64,000 bases of DNA from Paramarasmius palmivorus (Eukaryota > Basidiomycota > Agaricomycetes > Agaricales > Marasmiaceae): contig JAYKXP010000048.1 in the NCBI GenBank assembly GCA_037176845.1, positions 1 to 64,000 on the forward strand, written 5' to 3'. Made by a program: the position numbers and the translations under genes. The notes beneath the pieces are model-generated. The model made no database searches. It was not told the DNA's origin and saw only the letters and a list, made by a program, of their open reading frames with translations. Positions 22,035 to 35,700 of this stretch are shown here, piece by piece (positions within the stretch are counted from its first letter, which is position 1; every line of letters starts with the position of its first letter).

Positions 22035-22804
22035 TCACATCCCTGTAGAGACAAGGCATTTCTCAGGATCGGGGCCCAAGAAGGCGAATTGAAGGGGGGC
22101 GATATTCGGTACTGGGATACTCAAAGAGTAATCCGCTTGCCCAATGCCATCCTTGTCGTTGATAAAGATGCCGATAATAACGTTTGTCCCTAAAGGAGAG
22201 TATATGTTTTCTCTGTTGATGTGAAGGTGCTTCAATTCGACATCCCTTCGGGGGAAATCCGACTGTCGTATGAGCCTGCCAGAGTTGGCCACGTAGTGGA
22301 CATCCTTGACACCTGGTGTCTCCGTGCGCAATATGTGTTGCTTCTCCTGAAGCGTGATGACCCAAATCGACTGGTGACTCATAGTGTAAAAGCGCGTGAC
22401 AAAGGAGTCGGGGCTTTCATTCCTGAGATCAGGGAATATGTCCAGTTGGCGGAAAAAGCCATGCAACCCAGCAATAGCAACTCGGGAATGATAGATGTTA
22501 CAGAACCTCATGCTGGAGTGAAGAAGTCGGTGAGGAATGGAGGAAAGGAAGTTTTCAGGGAAGGTCAGGGCGGGTTGACAGTCCTCCATGTGATATTCCA
22601 AATCGTCTTCTCGGCAGTCCAAACTCTGGAAGGGTTGAATGAGCAGCAGTAGGCTATAAAATAGAGGTGTCTTACACAGTAAGATGTGAATTCGCAACGA
22701 CCGCACACTTTTCTATTCCGAACAATGGTGCGGCCACATCCTTCGCAGATGTTACCGCCATAGGTGATCCTGATTGTACGAGTGGGAGAGAAAGCAAAGG
22801 GCAT
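22035..22804 (-). CDS. MYND-type zinc-finger protein (239 aa)
   Basis: Exons 22676-22804 and 22035-22625 join in phase 0 across a 50-nt intron. The splice joins the two halves of a complete MYND finger: CEGCGRT...RKVCGRCEFTSYC, then SLDCREDDLEYHMEDC. It has the full Cys/His set (CxxC, CxxC, YCxxxC, HxxxC). MYND fingers are protein-protein interaction modules, often in chromatin or signalling factors. The remaining ~190 residues show no domain I recognise; they include FFRQLDIFP and a C-terminal GTNVIIGIFINDKDG segment. It points toward the KDZ gene ending at 21298, with its promoter beside the tandem repeat. It may be cargo of the same outer element or an ordinary host gene. Confidence 0.78.
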
Positions 22805-22904
22805 GACGGTTGACAGCGGGGGAGAATTTTGAAGGGGTATTTAAGGGAGCTGGGGATTCTCAACATCACGCCGTGTTGAAGACAAGTTTTCTTAGTTATA
22901 GTAA

Positions 22905-24760
22905 TGAGGTTCTCTGCGAGCTGGAAGCACGTACCGAGTGTCGAAACCCTTGTGACAGTGATGTTCTAGCCTTTTTCAGGTTGCGGTAAGTAAATACTGA
23001 GCGAAGACATTCAGAGTCAACAAATACTCCGAGAGCTGACAGATCATACCGCGAGTATCACAATACCAGCCGTTCTTTGGGGTAGTTTGCAGACACTCCG
23101 GCAGCTTTTGTCCTTGAAGAAAGAGTAAACGGATACTACGAGCTTTAATAATTAACGCAAATAGATACTCTGAGCGTACCTCCAACACTGCAGTAACTTG
23201 ATACTTGAAGCGCAAACCGTCAGGGCCAATATGCACGCGATTGGCTAAAACGACCAGTACGAAAAGCATTGCATTCCCCGTTTATTTTCTGCCATAGTAT
23301 CCAGACGCTCTGAGAGTCTTCAATCCTCGAGGGTGGTGTAACTGAATACTATGAGCGCTAACGATCAGAGTAAACAGATACTTTGGGAGGTTGAATAACG
23401 TACCAAGTTTTAAAATACCAGACTTATGACGCTCCGGTAACAAGATACTAGAAGGATCAACGGTAATGATCAGAGTTCAGAAATACTCCAGGAGCAGGAA
23501 AATCGCACCGAGAGTTTCGTGATACTGTATTCGTTCTCTGTCAGAGTGTCCAGATACTCTGGGAGTCTTCTACATGGCGTAACCGAATACTATGAGCGTT
23601 AAACGATCAGAGTAAATGGATACTCTGTGAGGCTGAATAACGTACCAAGTTTTGAAATACCAGACTTGTTACGCTCCGGTAGCCAGATACTAGAAGGATC
23701 AACGGCAATGATCAGAGTTCAGAAATACTCCATGAGCAGGAAAATCGCACCGAGAGTTTCGTGATACTGTATTCGTTCTCTGTCAGAGTGTCCAGATACT
23801 CTGGGAGTCTTCTACATGGCGTAACCGAATACTATGAGCGTTAAACGATCAGAGTAAATGGATACTCTGTGAGGTTGAATAACATACCAAGTTTTGAAAT
23901 ACCAGACTTGTTACGCTCCGGTAACCAGATACTAGAAGGATGAACGCCAATGGTCAGAGTTCAGAAATACTATATGGGCAGGAAAATCATACCGAGAGTT
24001 TTGTGATACTGTACTTGTTCTCGAATGGAGTTCGCTGATACTCTGAGCCTTCTGGGTGGGGGTTCGATGAAGACGGAGTGAATGAAGGCTTTACATAGAG
24101 CTCAACGCTTCGACGCGATGTGCAATAGATACTAGGCGAGCTAGAAGTACGTACCATGGGGATTGCAATCCCCACTCGTTCTGTCAGAGCGTCCAGACGC
24201 TCGGGGAACCTTGAAGATCGCGCATGTGGATACTATGAGTGCCGACAATCAGGGTAAATAGATACTCTGCGAGATGGAAGGACGTACCGAGAGTGTTGAA
24301 ATACTAGGCCTTATTACGTTGCAGTAAAGAGATACTGAAAGGATACTGTCAGAGTGCAGAAATACTACGTGAGCTGGAAGGGCATGCCTGGAGTATTGTG
24401 ATACTGGTCTTCCCTGCCGAAGTTTCCAGATACCCTAGCACATGCTTCAATCGCTGGCAGAGTATTTGGATACTGCTAATTCGTACCGCGAGTATTTGAA
24501 TACCAGTCTTGTTACGACCCTTCCCTGACGCTCTGCGGTAAACGGACACCAGAAGTATCAATGTCTAGAGTCAACAAATACTCCATGAGCTGAAAGATCG
24601 TCCCCAGGTGTGGTGATACTGACGTTGTTGACTACGTCAGAGTTGTCAAACTCTCTGGGGGCATAGAAATTCTATACTACGAAGTCAAATGGTCAGTATA
24701 TAGATACCCTGCGAGCTAGTTGGTCATACCAGGAGTGCTAGAATACTAGCTTGTCAGAGT
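22905..24760. repeat. Satellite-like tandem repeat with GATACT motif, 242-bp higher-order unit
   Basis: A 1.9-kb array in which the short core (A)GATACTCTG or GAATACT recurs every few tens of bases. Three successive blocks keyed on GATCAGAGTAAA start at 23363, 23605 and 23847, exactly 242 bp apart and almost identical. Each block is two related halves of about 121 bp, and the outer parts of the array are more degenerate. No coding frame crosses it. Confidence 0.85.
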
Positions 24761-27700
24761 CTATGCCGCGCGTCATGAACGGCTGTGCGGCTTCAAGCCG
24801 AGTTGAATAAGCAATTCTCACGCTGCGCTTGCCCAATTCCCCGCCGAGGTCCTCGTAGGTCCTAGTTCACGGATACCCCAACAATACGAAACGTAGTAAT
24901 AATTAAAAAAATTTCCAGGAGGATCTATTGTTTCAAATCATATTTTAGGCCACTTGACATCAAATCGAGCGGGCTCTTCCTTGAACGGCTCCCCGCTCGA
25001 CCTTCCTTCACTCCAGGCTCGAAGGTTTTATCGGGAATCAAACCTGACGGCTGCCCCCCGTCTCCTTACAGAGAAACGCGAATAGACACAGCTTGGGAAC
25101 AAGGTAATGATACATAACCGCTGGGTGCATCACACCCTAGCCTGAGATTTGAAAGTTGGTTGGCGGTGGACCTTTTAGCAGTTCGATGGCTCAACGCGTA
25201 GTTAGTAAATTATCGAAGGCAAGATTCGACCCGAAAAACACTCACCACGCTAGGCTTCCTCTCTCTCTCACATCAGCGAGAGTTGGCATTCGGGATTGAA
25301 AGTCTTAAGGAGCCATTGGATTCGCTAAGACGCGTGATAGGTTCGCGTTTGGTTGGTTGAGGATTTCGGATGGTCGAACGAGAGCCATTGTTATTGGGAG
25401 AAGGAAAGAACGAGATAGAAAGGTGACAGATATCGGAGGTCATGGTATCGGTACCTCATCGAGTCCAAAGGTACTTCGAATTCTCGGCCACGATGACAGT
25501 CTTCGATACTTGACAAAATAGGCAGGTGCCTGAACGATACGGAGACAGAACGAGAGTACATTTTCCCCAGAGCCAGTTTTGAAAGGTCGTAGGTGCTTTC
25601 GAAGGGCATTGTACAACGAAGGAAATATCAAAAACTAAGTTTCATCGCGCTTGTACAAGCTGACAGCCCGAGTCTTCGTGGTAAATGGTTGGTAAACGGG
25701 TTTCTTTGCATCGTTCGCATTGGGATCCGCACAGCGCGCTGGGAATCTGACGGGACTGATTTTGGAGACCAGTTTCTAGTATATAACATGGTCGAAAAAT
25801 ATTCTGCTGATTTATTGAAAACCGAAAATTTGGTGAAGAGACTATATACACGTACCTTGCCCATACCACATTCCCAAACCCTTCAGCTCGTCAGGCCTTA
25901 GTGCTTCCTGAAGCTTTTTCCTTCTAACCCTAGCATCGTGATTCCAGTGGCATTACCCAAGTTCCAAAACTAAGAGAGGGGAAACGATTAATAGTTGCTC
26001 ATCTCTACCAACCAAATGAAAGACCTACCGAACTCTTGAATCATACATGGGTTTCTATTTCGTTTAAAACTGAGAGCCTTGGAAGTGGGTGCGCGCATCC
26101 GATGGTCGAGGTTGAGTGCAACGCCTTCGGGCGCTTGTTAGGTGCGGTTGGTGATGCAGCAGCATTGGTGAACAGGATATAGACAGTGGTGGTGGTAGAC
26201 AGTAACATTCTTGTTAATACAAACATGACATTGATACTCATATATTCAAGCTACAAAGCCCGCGCAACTTTGGCCGAGAAAGGACCCATACAACAGAAAG
26301 CCCTCCAAAGAAATATTAAGGAAAGGACAAACATCCGAGTCTTATGCGACGCGCTTAGCAGCAGGGGCCACGACTGGAGGTACTGACCCGAAGGCTGGGA
26401 GTACTGGGAAGCCCCAAAGCAATCCAAGTTCCTTCTAATCCTTGCCCACAGGCTCACCTCCGCCCTGTAAAGGTAAATTTTTCGCTTCAATATCCGCCTC
26501 TCCGAAACTCGGTTTCAACCCGGTTCACAATCGGGACTCCTAGTGAAAAAGGCATTGACATCGATTCTTCCTTCTCTTTACCTTCCGTTTCCTCGGGAGT
26601 ATCAGACTCCACATCTCGAGCACCACTCGGTACACTCAACGGCTTGACATCCCATTGCTGTTTGCGCTTCGAGAGCCTCCGCCAAAGTATTTCATCTTGC
26701 GTAATGCCATTCTTGATGCTCTGGCACCAGCACTTTCATCAGATAGCATTAGATTCGGACGCGTAACAGAGATACAGATCACACACCTGAATCCAAATAG
26801 CTTATAATCCTCCGGTCATTCGGAACACAGAGCATGAAAAGAGTCCTCGACCACCTATTTTCTTGACAAGACGGTCCTTATCCTCGAGCATTGTATGACT
26901 TGACATGCTTGACGTATTGCTGAGCCAATTGAGAAGAGATACACATGTTGGGATGCTTGGCGTGTTGGTGGTCCACGATCAAGATAGATAGATAGATAGA
27001 TATTACCCTGCAGTGGTCCCATTTCGGAACGACAGGGGGTCCGTACTACACGTACATGATGAGTGTATACTAAGTAACTACGTGCTACGGCCAATTATGC
27101 TCCCCACCGGTTCGTATGATAGTTCACCTCACGGCACTGAGAACATAACCAGGAACTTTGTGGAAGTGCTCAGATCGGCAGATGACCAGAAACGTCACGA
27201 GTTACGTCATAGTAACCCATGACCAGGACTGGTGATCAAAAATTCGAGAACGTTTGTCGGTCGACGACGCAGCGTCGTGTTGCAGCTACCGCTGCTGGGT
27301 AGAATAGAGTATAATGGGCGACACAACGATGAAATGATGTGTACCGGAAGGAGTGCATGTGTCATGATATGGATCTGGGATGAGTTTCGAGACCATGAAG
27401 ATGTCTCAGCTCACTACCAGCCCTGATGGACAATGAGCATCGTGGTGCCATAACCACCATGCGGAGGAATAGATGGGTTTGTGATGAGTTTGGAGGCCAC
27501 GAAGACACCTCTCTGCATCACCATCAACCCCAATACTGATGAGGAAAAGGGCATTGTGGTGCCATAACCACATGCGAAGGAATAAGTGGGTCTGTGATGA
27601 GTTCCAAGACCACGAAGACGTCTCTCTGCATCACTAAGGACCCGACAAAAGGACTCACTGTCATGAAGCAGGCAAGGGCATTGTCTGCAGAGAAGAGGCA

Positions 27701-27779
27701 GCAAAAGGATCCGAGAAAAGAAGCTGCCAGTGGGCGGATGATGGTAGAATAATACTAATTTCCTGCTGGGCTTAGTGGA
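24761..27779. other. Relic DNA with gene fragments and simple repeats
   Basis: No intact gene. 25051-25420 is clearly related to 44137-44450 (shared stretches such as CAGTTCGATGGCTCAAC and GTGGACCTTTT) and is a decayed fragment of the same gene or gene pair. A (GATA)n microsatellite lies at about 26984-27002. The remaining open frames are short and unsupported. A pyrimidine/purine-skewed stretch around 26400-26760 has a minus-strand frame without a recognisable domain. Confidence 0.5.
27439..27640. repeat. Short tandem duplication, about 113-bp period
   Basis: Two adjacent related units begin at 27439 and 27552, both opening with CAT(C/T)GTGGTGCCATAACCA and both carrying CCACGAAGAC and CTCTCTGCATCAC. 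A third, weaker unit lies immediately upstream (about 27350-27420). Confidence 0.6.
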
Positions 27780-29560
27780 CATGGTGATGGTAGCTGTGAG
27801 GTGTTCGCGACGCGTCTGAACAAGGAATTCGAATGTTCCGTCTAACCACCTTCCTTCTAACACGGTTCTCTATGAACCCAGAATTCATCAGAAATCTGAC
27901 TCCGACCCGCCGAACCGACTCCGAGTGCCTGATCCGACTATGCTAACCAAGTCCAACTTTCGACTCCAACTTTTTTTGAGCTACTTGTTTCCTGCTATCG
28001 TCTCATGATATTCTATAGTCATGATTCAAGTATAGAATGTCCACATGCCAATTAACACTTGCTCAGCTCTGAGATACATCCTATTTGTGACCGGCCGTAT
28101 TTGATCCGGCGCCAGATTAGTGATAGCCGGGCTCGACTTTTTTGAAACCAACTCCAACTTCGACTTAGCCGACTTGGTACTTAGCGCTGCGACAGTCGTA
28201 CTTCTTCGATTCCATATCTGACTATTCAACATCCTCTTTCTACATTCCAAATGATTTGCCGAAGGATATGGAACCATGGAGCGCCAGAAATTAGTGATAA
28301 GCGCCGGCTTTTCGATGGTGAAAAGACGCGTTGAACATTGGATATTGAATGCGCGACTGTAAATGTCATTATGCTAAAATTTCAGTAATAAGTAGCTGAA
28401 TCTGTACAAGCTCAGTACTTAAGTGCTCAGCTGTAAGATATTTGGTGGGCAAGTTTGGCAAATTGGGCCTTGAGTTGGGCTTGAAAGGGTTATAACTTAT
28501 TTCCATGAGGCATATATTTAAGTAATATTCAACTAGGGTGCTTCTAGAGCATATGGAACAAGTCGAGGAACGGCTAGGTCTCAGGCGTATTTATCTACGG
28601 AATACGAATTAATATTCATCTGTGAAAGCAACCAGTGACACACTTATCAGTTTTAATCGCGCGGTCGAACATCAATGGGATCTTGATATGGAATCCCACA
28701 TTCCCTCAAGGTAGCTAAAGGAGGTTCCTCAAGTATACACTACTCAGAATCCAAGGATGAATGGTTCTTCCTCGTAGAATTGCACCAGGCCTCGGCACCT
28801 GAGATAGACTTTGAATGTTGCTGCATTTGCATCAGCTATAGACTACTATCTAGTAAGAGATTCGAAACAGTGTAAGAATCTATGTAATACCCTTTCCCGA
28901 GTCTTCATTCATGTACAGGGAACGGGCGACGCGACACTCATTGATTTGCAAGTCGCGACGCGTACTGATCAATTGATCACATGCCCTTTCTTACCTGCCT
29001 TTTTTGGACTGGCAGGCGCTTGGTCTGTCGGACTCCGGAGTCGGAGTCGGTCCTTTGTTATTTCACGTACCAGCACCGACTCGTAAGAACACCAAAATGC
29101 CATGATATGAAGTCAGATGGCTACAAATCAACATTGTATATAATACATAAGGACTTGAATTACTGAAGCTGCACTCGGCTAATGGGCGTTAACAGCGTTG
29201 AAGTTGGAGTTGGAAAAGCAGTCAAACTCGGTTACCGGACGGACCCGAGTCAGTTTCGGACACTGAATTTTTGATGAAATTTGTGTTCATAGTTCTCCGT
29301 GACTTTCTTCCTCTGTCTACCTTGGTTCTCTTACTGTCGCCTTGTTCCACGAATCGCTCGGATGGAATCAGCGGTACGACTCACTTTACACTGATGAATT
29401 TCTTTTTGCTGATATGCTTGCTCCACAGTCTTTTCACTCCCCTTATCACAGATTCAAACAGTACCATCCCTGCTATCTTATAACTCCCAACATTCAGCCA
29501 AGCTCCAGACTATCCTTCCGTCCTCCTGAAACACGCAAGACCTTCAAAGCCGCCAACTCC
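27780..29560. repeat. Third, partial copy of the duplicated segment, split by an insertion
   Basis: 27780-27888 resembles 34980-35060 and 56345-56420 (shared GTGTTCGCGACGCGTCTGA). 29266-29560 resembles the sequence that follows those points in both copies (for example TTCAAAGCCGCCAACTCC). The two halves are separated by a ~1.4-kb insertion, so this is an older copy interrupted by a transposon. Confidence 0.55.
27889..29265. mobile_element. Non-autonomous hAT-like transposon (candidate)
   Basis: A 1377-bp non-coding insertion whose ends are imperfect inverted repeats rich in GACTCC/GGAGTC-type motifs (CAGAAATCTGACTCCGACCC on the left; the right end reads, inverted, CAGTGTCCGAAACTGACTCG). The CAGTG terminus is hAT-like. 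The interior holds further copies of CCGACTCC or its complement (for example 29031-29051). Flanking 8-mers (GAATTCAT and AATTTTTG) match only partly, so the target duplication is uncertain. No transposase coding is present. Confidence 0.5.
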
Positions 29561-32500
29561 ATAGGCCCTGTTCGACATCCCCTGCACCAGAATCCCAATA
29601 CGACTACACCAACATGCCATCCCCACAAAGAAGAGAATGCCTCCCTGCCGCAATGAAGAGAGTGATACATCCCTGACATTCCTCCGCTTTGACTTGAACT
29701 CCCGCTATCCCATCCTAACACCATCAGCCTAGCTTCAACTTACACCAAAACTACGCCTACTCCCTATGGTCCATCAACACCTCCAGTCCGCCTCATTTTG
29801 CACTCAGAGAAGATCCCTCCCGCGGGTCGATAGCCGTTCTACCCCTCCGGACCTCTACCGAAAACTAATTACACGCGAACATCGATTGAGTAGGCAGGTT
29901 TTCTTCTCGTCCTTTCCTCTGCGTTGAGCTGATCATTCCTTCCTCTAGGATCAACACTACCGATACTCTCTACTGGTACTACGCAACCCGAAGAAGTTGG
30001 AAAGGCGGTCAAAGTATACAACTTACGGTACGTTCCTCGAATCCATCTGGTCCGCACTCGATGTTGATTCGCCCTTCATTCTATTCATAGGTGTAACTGA
30101 ACTGCAAAGTTTTGAAGAGTGTCATTGGTGTATTAGACGTCTGGAGACTTTGTCTACATGTACAACATCAATACCAATAATAATAGAGCACTCTAATCCA
30201 CAACCTCCCAGACCCAAGACCAGAAGAACAAGAAAACGTCTAGAAAGATTACGCGTCAATGAGGCGTTGCAAATACCATCAAGGTTGAACATACACAGTA
30301 ATCGATCCGTCACAGCGCGTCTGGCCATCGCCACGTTAGCTCCTCCATCCTGAATCCTGAAGCTTGAGCCACCTATGCATGCTGTGTCGTGTCCGAGCTT
30401 TTGTGGGTAAGCCTGTGTGGGAGCGTGGTAGAAGGTAGTAAAGTTCCCGAGCTTGGGCAGGATTTTCGGGGGCATTGGGTGATCTGAATGTCTCCGCGGA
30501 TGCTTCGGGCAATAGTCTTCGTTGGTGCGGGACAGGAACTCGAAGCTGGGGGCTGAAACCTCAAGGGGCAGTAGAAGGGGCGTATGGATCGCGGCAACTG
30601 ATAGAACACCCCCGTATGTTCGGCTAGCCGGACAAGTCAACTTCTACGAGAATGAAAAGACAAGCAGGAGACACGAACCTTGTACAATGGGGAGCCTGTA
30701 ACGCCTGCAACAGGACCCTTAGGCTGCAGAATGCGAGAACATCGGGGCAGCCTCCTCGGATACAGGCACGAAACATCATAATCCAACTACAGCAGGAGGA
30801 AGTTCGGTAGTTGGTGTTTCAGGGATACATCTGTAAAAATCGCGTTCAGTATCAGGATGCGACGATGTACGAGTTGGCTTACCTTGAGCTCCAGGGCCAA
30901 CAACAACCTAGGTATTATTCGGACCTATTACTGCATATTCCGCATTAGTACTGAGCTCGTTGTGCTGCAAGATACCCGCCACGTCGGCTCTAATGCTGCG
31001 ATGGGAGGTAGATGTAAAGAGCCATTTGGTAGGTTCGAGAGGAAGTGTTTGATAAAACAGTGATGTGCGAGACCAAAGATGCGGTGGGTTGGTCGTTGCA
31101 CCGGTGATGAGACGGGGGTGTTGGGTCTGTAGCGCGTAAAAAAAGTGTGCTATGAAGGGGTTCTTCGCCGCCTTGTTTCGATGATTGTTGGTTGAATACA
31201 AGACCCTAAGCTAGCGTTAGTATTGGTACTTCGAGCTGATAACAGGTAGACTAACCGAATAAGAGCGGTCGGAGTCGTACGACTGAGGTAACAGCGGCAC
31301 TGACATACCATATCTTTATCTCATAGGCCAAGCTGAAGAAGATACAGGGGATGGTCCTTCTTCGGGGCTAGGTGCTTGATGTCCAGTGTATAATGGCTAA
31401 GACGGGATGGATGGAGTTGGTGTTGCTGGCGGCTGATGCATGATGCATGGTGAGCGAACGGAGGAGCCTGGATGATAGTGTATACGCACTCTGTTTCCCC
31501 AAAAAAGCTCCAAACCCGTAGCCCATTTAACCCTTGTATATCCCAGAATAAGGGTACGCAAGGTCAACGGACCGACATGACCTCGATATGTGGAGTTCGG
31601 ATGTTGCTGAGATTGTAACGTTGCTAGTTGAGCGATGGGATGAGGACAGCGGGACATGATTCATTGGAAAGGCCGAGGTTAGGTGAATGACACGTTCTGT
31701 GTACGGTTTGCGGAGGTCTGGTCTTGAAGATTGCTTGGTTGAAGGAAGCTGAAGGGATAATGATGTTGGTGAACTTGGGAAAATGTGTTAATTTTGCGAG
31801 TCGAGTGTATAGAAGAGAAAGTCACGATTCACCTTGTTTGCTCTCTAGCGTTGGCTGTAGCATCGTTGTGAATAATGTGGTTGTGACTCTGAGCAAGTTA
31901 TGGATGTCGATGTCGGACTCGATGAGAGCCGGCAGGCATTTTGCTCTTGCACGTTGACCTCTGCCTCCAGCAAACCTTCCGAAAGCTCCCTAGACTGGGC
32001 GTATTTTTCTTAACGTTCGCTCTAGAAGCCTGTTCAAGGAAGATTTTTCGGAATTTCATGGTACGTGCTTGCATACTTAAGTGCTATATCGGGGTCCAGC
32101 TCTACTAGTTTTTAGGCCAATTCCGCCCAATCTCTCGGTATCTGTTCTGTCTACCAGCAGTGCACCTTGCCGACCTTTCTCTCGTTGGATAGCACCGAGG
32201 GCTTGTCATCGCGTACGCAAGACTGGACCAGGTGTCTCGAATCCCCGAAGCTCACCATCGAGCTTTCATCCGAAGCGTTGGGATGACCAGTTCATGTCTC
32301 GTTTTTAATTGACCTGTTTCCAAGGGTTTGATACTTAATCCAGATCTCAGGTCTATCATACCCCGATACATATCAGCGATGCCTATAGTCGCAGTTTCCT
32401 TGGGCTATCAACGAAGGCTCCCGACTCCTCAAATCAAGATGCCAGCAACATTACACCTCAAGTCTGTGATTTTACCCCGTCACTTCAACTCAAAGTCAGC

Positions 32501-32707
32501 CTACGAAAGCTCTTACAGGGATGCATGAAGATCTTGCGACTAGATCATACACCAAAGATGCGGGCTCGCTCGCGCAAATCGATTCACACGGGGTATCATG
32601 CGCAGTCCAACCGTTCTTCAACTGGCTTCGATTGCGATTACGCCAGTAGGCCAATACTGATACTTCCGCCTAAGAGCTGTATCAGTCATCCTTGGGTAAG
32701 TGTCTAC
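29561..32707. other. Gene-poor stretch
   Basis: No gene that I can support. Open frames such as 30122-30640 (minus) have no recognisable domain and show no splice pattern that I trust. The base composition and the lack of long frames suggest decayed sequence. Confidence 0.4.
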
Positions 32708-35700
32708 GCTTGTACATACGCGCAGCCGACTAAGTCGTCTCAATCAGCAACCATCAATAGGAACGAATCGTTGATCATGGCTCAAACGTTCTCAGTTTCC
32801 GGCACTCCGCTACTGCCCTTCGCGTTTAATCCCCATGGCGGTGAATGTACGGTAGCAGCTGAAGGAATGCTGCGACTCGAGAGTCCATAGAACATGTCTA
32901 GCCTATCAATTTAAAACATTAGTGTATCTCGCTCCTATGTGAAAATCAATAAACTGGGTATTCATTGAATGTCCGTAGAATCCGTATAATACACCGTTGT
33001 TGCTCCTTGTTCGGGGAATGCAGCTTTAAACCTGCGATATCCATGCTTCCTATCCGACCATCCAAATTCAGAAAATATCAATCTTCATTATCTCCACACC
33101 GCCTCTTGACCAGAACGCAGTTTTAGCTGCCCAGCCTTCCTATCTGTCCGACGATGATCCTCAGTCCGCTTACTAACCTCGCGAACCTGGTTTCTTTCCG
33201 GAAGTGCTGGCTCGAGGAGGCTGTCGTGCGTTCCGAGTCGTTGCAAATGTTGGAATCGAAATCGAACGCAATGTCATGAGAGCAGCCTCAAGGTACGTAG
33301 AATGAACTTGCCTGTGTTTTTCAGATTGTGTTCGGTTGCTTTTACCCTCGTCGAGCCCGGTCGTGCATCTCCTTCAACTTGGCTATTCACCCGTTTCCCG
33401 GGGCGCCGAGATCCAGAAGGGGTGATGGCCGATTTGGGAGTGACGTCTCGGGGGTGTTGATGCCTAGGACCGGTTCGAGTGGACTAGGCAGGCTTTGCAT
33501 CTGTTCTTGGTTTCCTAGCCCTAGATAAATGTTCACCTATTCGTTCAGTAACACGATTATTAGTACCAAGCCGAGGGTACGGGTATTGTTTTGAACGTAC
33601 CTTGGGGTTGGTCGCCAGCCGCTCAATTCGTCGAGATCTTTGAATCGACTACCATGGATAATTGTTGCCGAGAGCGTGTTAAATCGCAAGGTGCATGTAG
33701 AGTGTTGGCCGTGTGTGGTTATAGGCCTGAAACCAAAGGAACCAGTTCTGTACGAATCAAGGTAAGAGTAAGCGAGGAACTTTAAACCTTTGATGCCGCA
33801 CCATCGTAGAATATCAGCGCACATCCGAAAAGCTGGGTTACGCTTGGGGGATGCTATGTCGAGAACAGTGACAAGTTCTTGACACGGGAGAAGCGCTTGA
33901 TATCCTGTCTAAACCCCTAGATCAACCGCAGAGCCTCGTCAGAGTTGCCCCAAGATTGCTGTCACCCGCCGCTTTTCGGAGATGCCAGGGTTTCCGGGCG
34001 TCGTGCTGGAGTCTTTGACTCGGATGCCTGGGATTAGGAAGCCGCTATCATCGAAAGTTCTTAGTATCTGCGCATTGGGTATCTTGAGGTGGATGTTCAC
34101 CTGTTTGGGTTTTGTTCGAGGATGAAATTATCGTTGCCGAGCGGATGATACTGAATCTATCGGGTTCTATGAACCTCTTGGCTTGAGACTGTTACCAGCG
34201 GCATCCAATGGTAGTGTAGGTTTCTGGCCGGAGATTTTGATGATGCGGAGACTCTGGGTGAGACTGAGCGATTAAGAGAACGGCGGTGGATATGAGTAGA
34301 CTTGGCTGTTAAATAGCACTCACCGATGTATTTCGAGCGAAACAACGAAACTATCTTGATGGCATCGAGGGTCAGACGTCAAGCCCTCAAGTCCGGTGGA
34401 CACAGAGCTGAGAACCTTGAAGCCAAGGAGCTTCAACTAGAAGGTACAGGCATCCTTTTGTTGAATCTTTCGCGTTGTAAAGTTGCACCGTGCGAGCTTC
34501 AAGGGAATGCCATTCTGTGCTCGAGAGATGAGAATGGGGGACAGGATATAAAAAAGGGTCAACTACTCACAGCTTTATCCCCGATCCATAGGCCCATACC
34601 CAATGCCTATGATAGCCAGAGTTCCACGCGGCGGTTTCTGTAGTGACTAGGGCACGGGAAGAGATGTAAGTAGCTGTATAGTCAGAGAAGGGAGAAACAG
34701 ACCTATTTGAGAATATCAGTCTTTATATTTGAGCCCATGATGTACACCTTGTGCGCCTCCTGCATCTAGTAAAGGTTAGTATGACTTCATAAGTAGTGTA
34801 ATCCCTGTAGAAAATGACCAACCGAGCAAGTTCAAGTATCAGGTCCACAGTCACCTATTTTCCACTAGAGATGGGCATAATCATCCCCGAGCGTTGTTTG
34901 ATTTGATAAAAAGAAGAATTTCGGTAACTGGGGCAACTGAGAAGAACTATGTTGGGGTGCTTGTGAGTGTGGTGGTGGTGGTTCACGAGCAAGAGTGTTC
35001 GCGACGCGTCTGAGCACTCAATTCCGTCAAACTACCTTCCATCATAACACACTTGCTTCCTCTGCCAGCCTCCGTTTTCTCATCGTCTCCCTGTTCAACG
35101 AAATTCTGAGAATGGTACGACTTATTCTATGCTAATGATGGAATTGTTTCGCTGACACACACTTGCTTCGTCGTCTTCGTCGTTCCTCTTATCCGTCAAT
35201 TTCAACAATACCATCAACAATCTTAGCTGTCCCATACTCACCAACACACAGCTCAATTCCAGTCAACTCCCCTGTCCCCCTGTCCGTACTCTAGACCCCC
35301 AAAGCCGCCAACTCCATCCTGCACTCATCTTCACCTTGGTCGTTCTGTCCACTTGCATACCTTCCATATCCTCCTACTGCAAGGTAACGCCTTACCTGCA
35401 ACGCTCAACTCCCTCCAGTGGTCTCCAAGGCACAACTAGCGCCTACTACAGCATCCACACTAACGCCCTCTGGAGATCACCGACCATTCCACCTATCCAT
35501 CACATCGCGCACACAACAGCTATAAAGCTGTCGCATGCCTCGTGAACTCCACGACCTCTCCTATTGTTCCACTACCACCACCAAAACCCTCAGCCCTAGT
35601 CCTCCCTCGCCAATAATGGCCTTCAACAACGCCTCACACTTCACCTTTACCGGTCAAGCTATCAACAACGTATCACGCGACCAGTTCAACGTCACAGGGG

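Noticed and set aside
26251..26760. Possible KDZ transposase remnant on the minus strand (NGITQDEILWRRLSKRK)
   Set aside because: One short similarity to a KDZ-type segment in a frame with no other conserved motif. Too weak to call.
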